A stretch of 64,000 bases of DNA. It comes from Asterias rubens. Its lineage: Eukaryota; Echinodermata; Asteroidea; Forcipulatida; Asteriidae. The stretch spans positions 11,905,036-11,969,035 of the forward strand of contig NC_047073.1 of the NCBI RefSeq assembly GCF_902459465.1, read 5' to 3'. The notes under the pieces are model-generated. The model worked only from the letters and a program-made list of their open reading frames with translations, made no database searches and was not told the origin of the DNA. This document shows, in pieces, positions 41,076 to 52,200 of this stretch (positions are counted from its first letter, which is position 1; each line of letters opens with the position of its first letter). The translations under genes and the position numbers were made by a program.

Positions 41076-44000
41076 ATGGCGACTTCCATGCAGACACGCG
41101 TCTATACACACGTGGGCCAAAATTACTCCGATGAACATGATTCCAGTGACGACGAAGATAGTTATGATTCTGACGCAGAGGTAAGTTGTTATAAATTCAT
41201 GTCATGAATATTTTACTTATGTGAAAAACGTCCGAGTAGTCGTACTCAGATCACGACAACGACGTTAAAATAACTTCATTTCAAAATTCAATTCAAGAAT
41301 CAATCGTAGTCGTACAATACAAATTACAATTAAAAGTACACACTTTTCAGGAAATTTCACCACACAATCCAGAATCCTTGCCAATGATTCCCAAGTCCAT
41401 GAACTGATTGACACTCTGATTGACGGTACCTTACCGACCCATGAGTCAAATTTGAGGAGCGTAGGCCGTAGTGATTTGTGTACAACTACAAAACATACAC
41501 GGAACCACGAAGCTCGCACAGGGTACCAGTATCCGTATGTACACTTTTTGCGCACAGCCATGTACATACTGGTACCCTGTGCAAGCTTCGTGGTTCCGTG
41601 TATGTTTTGTACACAAATCACGGATCGTACCCGCCCTCTCGTGACGTACTATCGCAAAATGAGGTCGGGTAATTTTCAAAATTGTTGACAGAGGAGTAAC
41701 ACGTACAGTAGGTGGGGAATCCGAAATTACGCTAAGAATTTATCATTTTTAACAATTTTTGAGATTGCGGAGTGGATTCTCTGGTCGCCCCCCTCGCACA
41801 TTGATATATCAAAGGACACATAGAGCCTAATTTTGGCGAGATTAAAAAAAATTTAAAAGAGAGATTTCTGATTCAAAAATTCATTGAACCATGGGTCGTT
41901 AAACGCGTGACAGATGTTCGCCTATGAGGTTACGGGAGACGATAGCCGGACGAAACCGAAATAGTTCTAGGAGTAGGCCGTAGTCCAAGTAACTGAATAT
42001 TTCAAATTGACCCAGCAACACTTTTTGTTTTCATCATTTTAGAAATTATTAATTAATTGTATTTTTTATTTATTTTGTTTACAATTTTCCCAATTAACAT
42101 TTCATCATGATTGTGATAGCTCCACGTTGTACAATCAGCTAACTTTCCACTGCGTATGCTACCTTGTCGTCACCAGCACTCAGCAGAAGCGATGTCAGTC
42201 AATTCGTAATGTAACGGTCCTGAGACACTTCATACCCAATATTGAACATACCCAAGTCACTTCGTACCCCCGTCATTTCAGACTGCCGCCACGTGCGCTA
42301 GTTATCCGTGTGTCAATCAGTCTCTTCAATGTTTCAGGCTTGAAAATTCACTCATTATTTTCTTTCATGTGGAAATCGAGTCTATCGACACCAATACAGG
42401 TATTTGCGATAATGTAATCCTCCCGACAGCGGAGCCGGAGGGTTACTAGTTGCGATAACGTAACCCTCCTCCCGACGGCGGAGGAGGATTGGTTCGCTCA
42501 ATTTTTACCACTTTCAGAAATCATGACACAAATTCTAGGAACACGTACGTAATCCTCAATGTCTAATGAATAACGCTCAAAAACACAATTGAGAAAATAT
42601 TCTGAAGAAAAAGGAGGAGAGTTTACATTATCGCAACTACGATACAGGACACTTTGACTTGACTTTGATATCTCATTGAGGTAAATTAGATAGTATATTA
42701 CATATCGAATGAAAAAGTGGTGGCCTGAAATGGACACATTTCAAAAATGAATACAAAGACATGCAGGAAGATCAGAAGAAAACTTCAGAGTTCCTTACCC
42801 TACAATTTGACATTCAAAAAAGCTCAGGACTTTATTATTAACTTCACACTTAAAAAGTGAGGCATTTGCTCTGAGCTTGCACAATGCCGATGCGCGATGC
42901 CTATAGAAAACGTGCAGTTTGCCATTTTTGCGTCCAGATTTTCCTGATTCCCACCATTAAAACCACGGTTGAATAACCTAACAAAATAATGAAGTGTAAA
43001 TAATTTTTTTTAAAACAAATTCTTGTATAGCGCGTTTCACAATAACCGTATCAATGCTCTTTACATTAGTGCCCTGGTCATGGGGCCAATAACATCCCTC
43101 TAATGTTTCTCAACTCCCTTGGGAGTATACAGCCCTGAACTGCCTGTAAGGCGCTTGTGGCTTTTTCATACACAATATCAACCTCTACCCTCGCAGGTAC
43201 CCATTTATATCCATGGGTGAAGAGAAGCAATTATAGTAAAGTATCTTGCTCAAGGACACATGTGTCACGACCGGGATTCGAACCCACACTCCGGTGAATC
43301 AGCACCAGAACTTGAATTCGATGCTCTTAACCACTCGGCCATGACACTCTTAATTAACACCAAGATGTTCTTCTTTGTTTTTTCACTTTTGACACATGTA
43401 GTTGCAGAACGCATTTGCTAAAGGACTGCTGAAGCCAGGACTTAATGTTGTCGCTCAAGGACCCAAGAAATATGTCAATAATGTGGTAAGTGCTGACAAT
43501 GACTTCAGAAAGTTTTTGTGACAAAGTAGAATGCTGTAGACAGCTAGGCAGATAATTGTGCAGGTTGTGGTAAAGCATGAAACTTGACAATGACAATTGA
43601 GAATTGGTCAATCAATCATTTTGTAGAACTTGGGTCTCACCTACAAATACTTTGAGAACTATAAGGGGCCCTTTTAGTTCATAGAGGCCCTAACGTTTTG
43701 GGCCTCTGTAACGCCAATAGGAGACTTTCCAACGCTAGGCGGCAGCAGACATACCGGGTAAATTTCCATTGTTTACGTAGTTCTGAACATGCGCATAATT
43801 CTGAGAACAATGGATTTACCCGGTAAGTCTGCTGCCCTCTATCGTCCCAGAAAGTCTCCCATTAGTTCAGGCATGATACTTCACTCATGACCCTTGGCCT
43901 TGGTTCTGTTGAAATGTTCCAGTAGAAATTTGTATACACTGCAATATTGATTTCAAAAGACTAAAGTGAGGCCTACAGGGTGTTGAGAAGTGACAACTTG

Positions 44001-46199
44001 TTGCAATGTTCTGAACAACATTGCTTTGTTTTGTTTGCCTATTATTTTAATTTCTGCAGCAAAACACTGGACACCTTTGGTTATTGTAAAAACAAAAATG
44101 TGTGTTACTTGGTGTACCCCAACATATAGGGGCCTACATACAAAAACAAATCTGTGAAAATTTGGACACAATTGGTCATTGAACTTGCAAGAGAGTTGTG
44201 AAAGAAAAAACCTCTTCTCTTGTTGCACAAGTTTCTGATGCCTAAAAATGGCTTCAGGCCTGAGGTCTTTTAATATTTGAGTGAGAAATTACCTCTTTCT
44301 CAAAAACTATGTTACTTCAGAGGGAGCCATTTCTCACAATGTTTTATACTACCAACAGCTCTCCATTGCTCACTACCAAGTAAGTTTCTATGCTGACAAT
44401 TATTTTGAGTAATTACCAATAGTGTAAAATGCCTTTAAGGTCAATCATCTGACATATTTCTTTTTGAATTTAGGAAGGGATAAAGGAAGCCTTAGCTGAG
44501 CTTCAGCAGAGCCTGCCATGGATTGAAAGAATGGATATCGTTAGTGATGGTGTAAAGAAGACGGCAACAGATGTAGAAGAAGAAGAATCTATAGCAAAGA
44601 AAATGCCGACAGTCGTCGATGATGTGCACGATGACTTCAAACGAGAAATGACATTGTAAGTTTAATTGCAACTGTTTGTCATAGTGAGATTCTACGTATT
44701 TATGTGTAAACATGGGAGTACAAGAAGTACCAATAATCGAGGCAAACATGTTGATCACAGAGTACAAAGAATGTCAATTAAAGCTTTCAAGGCGCCAAAA
44801 GTACCAATCAAGGTAAACATGGGAGCACCAAAAGTACCAATTTGGGCAAACATGGAGTTAGTACCAAAGTACCAATCAAGGTAAACATAATAAACATAGA
44901 GTTTGTACCAAAAGTACCAATCAAGGTAAACCTGATAAACATGTATTGAGCACCAAAAGTAACAATCATGGTAAACATGGAGCACCAAAAGTACTAACTG
45001 GGGCAAACATAAAGTTAGTACCAAAAGTTCCAATTAAGGTAAAAATGTTAAACATGTATTGAGTACCTAAAGTACCTATCAAGGCACATGTGTATGGATT
45101 ATCAGAAATACCAATTATAAGGCAAACATGTTAAACATGTTTGGAGTATCAATCAAGGCAAATGTGTTAAACATGTTTACTGGTTGGTAAGACACTGCTC
45201 TAGAATTACAAAGGTTGTGGGTTCGAATCCCACCCGAGTAATATGACTGTGGATTTTTTCCCGCAGAACTCGGGGGAAAGTACTTAGTATACAGTGCAAA
45301 CACACATCTGTGTAAGGGTAAAAAACACAAAATTAATATGCTTTATCCCGATACAAATTTAAACATCTATTAACTCATTGCGGTAACTGCTGCTAAAATA
45401 TAGGATTCCAACTACCGAGTATACAGTGCTAACACACATCGGTGTATATGGGTAAAAATCAAAATTAATATTTTCACTTTTGTATGTTAGTTATCGCCAG
45501 GGTCAGTCGGCAGTGTTAGAGGCTGTACCACGTCTACAACAACTTGGTCTATCAACGAAGAGACCCGAAGATTACTTTGCTGAAATGGCAAAGACAGATG
45601 AACATATGAGAAAGGTAGATTGCATCTTTGATCACTTTTTTACGGAGCTCTGGAAGTGCCATCTTACATGTTTAGATCTTGACACGATTATCTCGGTATG
45701 TTGACTATGAGGTCGTTCAGACACAGTACTAAAGTTGGTTCAACCCATAAAAGTTAGACCGTCGAGCTAGGGGGTTTATCTTTAGACCGCTTCACGTTTA
45801 TCTTTATGTGTGTGAGTGACCTCCGAGATCATTACGTAAACACACGACCAATGAACACGACAATAAACCGGATGTTAGTGTAATGAGGTCGCGTCGGCTT
45901 TGACCTCTTAAAACCAAAGATAAACCGTATCAGGTTAAACTCAGTGCTGTCTGAACACAAGGGAAAAAACTTTTCACATCCAACATGTTAAGTTAAACCG
46001 GTTCGTGTCATATTTGAGTTTAGGATGGTGTCACTGGGAGATAATTATGTCAAGATCACAACATGATGGATGGCACTTCCAGAGCTCCATGCTGATGAGT
46101 TGGTTAGCACTTGTTGAATGTCTCCATTAACTCAAAAAGTCACTTTTTGTATTTTTCTTTTTTATCTTTCCTTTTGCCTACAGCTTTTGTACAATTTTT

Positions 46200-46235
<36 letters not shown>

Positions 46236-49200
46236 GGTCATTGAGTCACATTTCATGTATATGAATTTAATGTACAAACAATTGTATAACAGCCTGGTGC
46301 GTACTTTATTCAGTACATGTTATTCCAAGTTTGAGTTCTTTTTGTAAGAATAGCTTTAAATTCGATTTTTAACAACTAATTCTCATTATTGTCAAACTCC
46401 AATAAGCTATGCAATCCAAAACCAGATAAATGAAGATTTGTCTCATTTTGTATTTCACAGGTCAGAAAGAAACTCATCGGCAAACAGCTTGCCATAGACA
46501 GATCACAGAAGGCTAAGAAATTAAGAGAACTCAAAAAGTTTGGTAAAAAGGTGAGTCATGTTAATAATAAAGCGATTTGTAATAACGACGAACAAAACAG
46601 TAGATTTCCTTTATAAAGACAGATTTGTTATTGGTAAATTCATGTCCTTTCATCAGAGCCTAATTAAGTTGCTGTGGCTACACAGCATTTTGTGTACGAA
46701 AATCATAACAACAACAACATGCTCCTTGATATGTGTTTTCCATGTTTTCCACTAGTGGATATGTTTTTAATGGAACCATACTTCATTGTGAATTGTGAAA
46801 GCAAAGCAAATGTCCCTGTAACACAATAGGGATATTTAGGACGCTAGGTTGCAGGTAAATCCATTGACCTTGGTTATGTGCTCATGCTCAACGTGAACAA
46901 TGGAAAATTAAGTGTGCTACCACCTAGCGTTCCAAATATCCTATTGGAAAACAATGTGCCTGATTGTGTGTTAAATATGAGCCAGGCTTTAGGCTTCTGA
47001 AAAGCAATATGATATAATTCCTTCATACATTGATAACACCAGTGAGTTTCGGGGGCAAGGCTGGGTGCCAGGGCATTCCTCTTGACCGAGTGCATAACCT
47101 CACTCAGGCCTGTAGACCTATGCTTCCTTTTTTTAAAGGGCAAGGGCATCAATGCATTTTCTCCTTGGTAAAGGGTACCCCTTTGAGGAAACTGTAAATT
47201 CTACTGGAGCATTTTGCGGGCACAAAGGCAATGACCAGGGGGCATGGATGCAATCGCCTTCGTTGCCTCCGTGAAGTATCAGGTCTGCTCACTGCCACAG
47301 AGTCTTTCACACGATGACATTTCCAGGCGAAGATCAAAGGCATCTTAGAAACTATGTTTTTTTGTGTGTAATTCTTTGATATTTTGTATTCCAAGGTTCA
47401 ACATGAAGTCCTGCTCAAGAGACAGAGAGATAAGAAAGAATTAAATGAGTCAGTCAAGAAGTTTAGACGAGGTAACTTTGCATCTTACACAAACTCTCCA
47501 AAATTAATCTACCAGTTTTTACTTAATAGACCCTTCCCATGAATTATGCTTATTTACATTTACGCTTACTACATTTATTTGGTATGTTGTCTACAAAAGC
47601 TTGACTGTACTAAATGGATTGTTGAGACCAAGTCACACAGGCCCGGCTAACGAGAACGAAAAAGATATTGATACAAATGCCCGCCCTTGATTGGTTGAAT
47701 GAGCGTGGGCGTATTCTGCGTGGTGCATTTCAACTAATCGAGGGCGTGCATTTTTTTCCATTATTGTTTTTGTTCTGGTTATCAGGGCCTGTGTGATTTG
47801 GCCTTCAAAGGTGTTATCAAATATTAATGGTTTTATGTGAACTTTTGTTTTTCAGGTAAAAAGGACGCCTTAGACATTTTAGAAGATCTGGACCGAAAGC
47901 CAGGAAGTAACCAGACAAAAAAACGAGGAGTCCCTGATGAAAGATCTGTTAAGAAAATGGGGTGAGCCTATAAATTTATATGTCGCGTCTGAATGAACTC
48001 ATTTGATGTGTAGGGTGTCATGGCCGAGTGGTTAAGAGCATTGAATTCAAGTTGTGGTGGTTAAGTCATTGGAGTGTGGGTTCGGATCCCAGTCGTGACA
48101 CTTGTGTCTTTGAGTAAGATACTTATAAATACTTCTCTGCACCTAGGGGTAAATGGGTACCTGTGAGGGCAGAGATGGTTCTTGTGATTGATTTAGCTTA
48201 CATGTAGTAGCGCATACTTGTTGCACTGGCTGTATACTCCCCAGAGAGCAGAGATGGTTTAAGGAATGAATTAAATGGCCCAGTGACCAGGGGTAATAAT
48301 GTACATGCACCATCAAATCAAATCAAAATCATATTAATTTTGGTTTTACCCTTTTACCGATGTCTGTTAGCAATGTATACAGTCGACTCTCGTTATACAG
48401 AGCACTTTTATAAAGAGGTTCTGCTTATGAATAGCAAATTCTGAAGTCCCAAATTTCAATTTCTCTTTGCGTTTCTTTCTTTTGCTGTCCTTTTATAACA
48501 ACATTCCTGTTATAAAGAGAGAGGTAATTTGCCCGGTCCCATCGACCTTGTTATAACGAGAGTTGACTGTACTCATTACGTTCCTCAGGCAAATTACTAG
48601 TCTTGGTTCCAAGACCAATGGTGTTGCGCGGTCACACACAACCAACGTTCCGATTATGCACGGCAAAATCTGTACACGCTTGTAATGAACGAACGCTAGC
48701 GGGCGCTCTGTTTCTCTGATTTAGATCTCACCATGGTCTTGGACTTTTGCAACGACGAGTCTTAACTTTTTTATTGTTTTTCGGCAAATCTCCCCCGACT
48801 TTCCGGTGGAGCCAATCAGAGGCTGCGTTGCAGTTGGCTCATGAATTCATCAGTGTTGTGCATGCAGTGTACAATGCATGCAGTAATTGCGTTGCATGAC
48901 TTTTGCTATACTCTGCATGTGTGTGTGGGTATATGTTTTTATCGGAGTATAATAATGTCCAGATCAGTAGGATTTGAAACTTTGCCACATGGTGGAAATA
49001 CGATAAAGAAAGGTTTGCGGTACCACCACAAACCTTTCTATGTATAATATCCAGATCCAGACTACTGCATTGCCATGATGCAGCTTGAAATGCGATCGTG
49101 GCGTTATGCTCCCGACGTGCCAGGGCCCACACTGATGAAGCCTGTATTGGCTAAACAATTTGCTTATAGTTAGCACAAAATAGTATTGCTTAGCAGAAAC

Positions 49201-52200
49201 TGGTTACCAGCCAATTTTTAATTAAATTTGAAATGTTGTAGACTTATGCCTAGTGCCCAACTAAATTTGTGGATAGTAAAGAAATTTTGTACAGTATTTT
49301 CTGCCAAACAGATATTAACTGGTGGGCCCTGTAGTGTTATTCACAGTGAAAGTTTTTTAATCTTGGGGGAAGGAAATCTTGAGGGATTCAAAAGCCTCTT
49401 TGTGAGAACGTATTTTGAAACGTAAGCGTAGCTGCAGATCTTGGAACGTAAGCGTAGCTTGACTCGGGATTGAAAGCGTACTTTTTGATATTGTAGCGTA
49501 ACCTAAACGTATCTTGGAGTGTATAAGCGTAGCTGAGTAGCTGCGTAGCTTGGAACGTTACAGTATCTTTTGGAGCGTAAGCATATCTTGGAACGTAATT
49601 CGTAGCTGCGTATCTTGGAACGTAAGCGTAACTTGACATGGGATTGAAAGCGTACCTTTTGATATTATAGCGTAACTTGAAGGAACGTAAGCAGATCTGT
49701 AAGCGCAGCTGAGTAGCTGTGTAGCTTGGAACGTTGACATCTTTTGGAACGTAAGCATATCTTGGACTGAAGCGTAGCATCTTGGAACATAAACGTAGCT
49801 GCGTATCTTTGAACGTAAGCATAGCTTGACTCGGGCTTGAAAGCGTACCTTTTGATATTATAGTGTAACTTGAAGGAACGTAGACCTAAGCGTATCTTGG
49901 AACGTAAACGTAGCTGCGTATCTTGGAATGTAAGCGTAGCTTGACTCGGGCTTGAAAACATACCTTTTGATATTATAGTGTAACTTGAAGGAACGTAGAC
50001 CTAAGCGTATCTTGGAACGTAAACGTAGCCGAGTAGCTGCGTAGCTTGGAACGTAACCATATAATATTTTTTCGGAATGTAGTCGTAACAATATCTTTTG
50101 GAACAACTCATGAGAAATTGCGAATTTTGATTGCTTGTCGAGTGGCGACTGCTGCTATTCAACTCCCAGTTATTTGAGGCGAATAGTCGGGTCATAAATT
50201 CCACTAGTTGCCCAGTTTAATCATTACCTCAAAAATAACTCTTCATTCACAGAATTAAAAAATAATACTTTGTTTGACAAAATTATGCTTTGAGGGAATT
50301 TTGTTTTAGCATTATATTCATTTATACCTTTTTTAAAAAATTCTCATAATTTTTTTAAGCTACTCACACAATAACACTGTCAATATAACAAAATGCGATA
50401 TTCCTACGTTTTGACATCATCAAAACTACCTGAAACCTCATAACAAAAAGAAATTAGGGGGCCATGAATCAAAATGGAGCATATTGGAACGTTGCGATCA
50501 TAAGAAACAACGGATTCGACACCCGCAAGCTGGGAGTTCATAGTGCCCGGGATTTAACACCTCCAACCCCCACGAGACACGGCATGGGCGGTACGTGATA
50601 TTCCACAAGGCTTATTTCACGTGACGATTGCTCCACGCCGTGGGGCTATACAAGCGTCCGTTACACGGACTCTCTGAATGCTAATCTTACGTTCGATTTT
50701 TGACCATTATTTACGATTTCAAATCGTCACGTATCCATAATCTGAATAGGTAGTCTATACTTAAAATTTCACTGTTTTCCCTTTAAAAGGCCTAATGACC
50801 ACGGAATCACTCTTTGAGCAAAGATTATTAAAAATAGAGCGCCGATCATATTGACCTTTGACTCGATCTAGTTTGAATAGTCATCTTCAATTCGTCAAGT
50901 GATATGAATATTGCATACATTAAAAGTAATTTACATAGTCTGGCCACGCCTTCAATTTGCAAATGTCCAAGACCTTGGTGAGCACAGGACATGGTGAGAT
51001 CCGGAAATCAGAGAAACAGAGCGCCCTCTAGCGTTCGTTCATTACAAGCGTGTACAGTTTTTGCCGTGCATAATCGGAACGTTGGTTGTGTGTGACCGCG
51101 CAACACCAATGGTCTTGGAACCAAGACTAGCAAATTACTCGGTTGGGATTCGGTTGGGACTCCAAACCCACGACCTTTGCGATTCCAGAGCAGTGTCTTA
51201 CTGAAATGATAAAAAAAATTGTACTTTCAGGAAGGGACAGAAGGGCCAGAAGCGTCAGTACAGAGATAATAAATTTGGAGAAGGCGGAAGGAAGAGAGGA
51301 ATGAAGAGAAATACCAAAGAAAGCTCTTACGATGAGAGTAAAGGAAATTCATCAAGGAGAATACGAGAACAAGGACCTAATATATACAAGGTAAGGAGAA
51401 TACGAGAACAAGGACCTAATATATACAAGGTAAGGAGAATACGAGAACAAGGACCTAATATATACAAGGTAAGGAGAATACGAGAACAAGGACCTAATAT
51501 ATACAAGGTAACTATAGTATATGATTTTTAAATGATTTTCAAAAGGCATTGCATGGTGAAGTTTTCAATATATATGTTTGGTTTGCGTTGACACCATGTG
51601 TATATCTTCTTGCCAGGTAGAGTTTGGTGGTTTGTTCAATAGAGAACTGTCTTGCTATATATTCTACTACCGCGGAGTAGATTTGTCTGATTTTTCGGGA
51701 GACTTATCAGTTTTGAAAAGAACTGTCCTGCTTTTTAACTACTACCTGGGCGGAAGGTAGAAAATCGGCTTGAACTACTTCTTTAGCTTATAGGATTGTT
51801 AGTTACATGTACTGCACTACCGCAGAGTGAGTTCTTAATTGGTCTCAGTGTTTGGCCTAGCTTGCTCTAGTCATCGTCAGGAGACTAACTATAGTAACAA
51901 GATGGACTGTCTCAACCGCCAAGATCAAAATATCGTAGATTCATGAATATTTTGTATGAATACAGAAAGTTCACAATCATATCATGTCTCACCCAACACT
52001 TTTTTTGTCTCTTAATAAATATTCATTGTAGCCTGCATTTTGATTTAGTAATTCCCAACTCGAAAATGATCTTGGAAAAACAAAATTGGTTAAAGTGGTC
52101 AGATATTGCATGAGATTGCACTACAGATCCTCTAGCATCCTTACTGCTTCGCCCGTGCTGTTAGGACTCCAGGCGCCAAAAATTGTACTCACCATTTGCC

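Larger units (their letters stand above)
48330..51215 (-). repeat. Type 1 SINE (antisense) split by two later insertions
   Basis: SINE tail and body (TTTTGGTTTTACCC ... GTCTGTTAGCAATGTA) begin at about 48335, and the reversed tRNA head (CCAAACCCACGACCTTTGCG ... GCAGTGTCTTACT) ends at 51210. Between them lie the pogo-like MITE 48380-48569 and the Mutator-like element 48599-51129. Confidence 0.8.

Noticed and set aside
41265-41688. Overlapping frames on both strands of up to 118 codons
   Set aside because: They come from the foldback element at 41464-41632, whose symmetry opens frames on both strands.
48011-48095. Apparent tRNA-Ser gene
   Set aside because: A and B boxes are good, but the acceptor stem does not close and the sequence continues into a SINE body shared with 43010-43352.
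49388-50204. Minus-strand frames of up to 144 codons rich in Tyr and Arg
   Set aside because: They arise from translating the tandem array inside the Mutator-like element.
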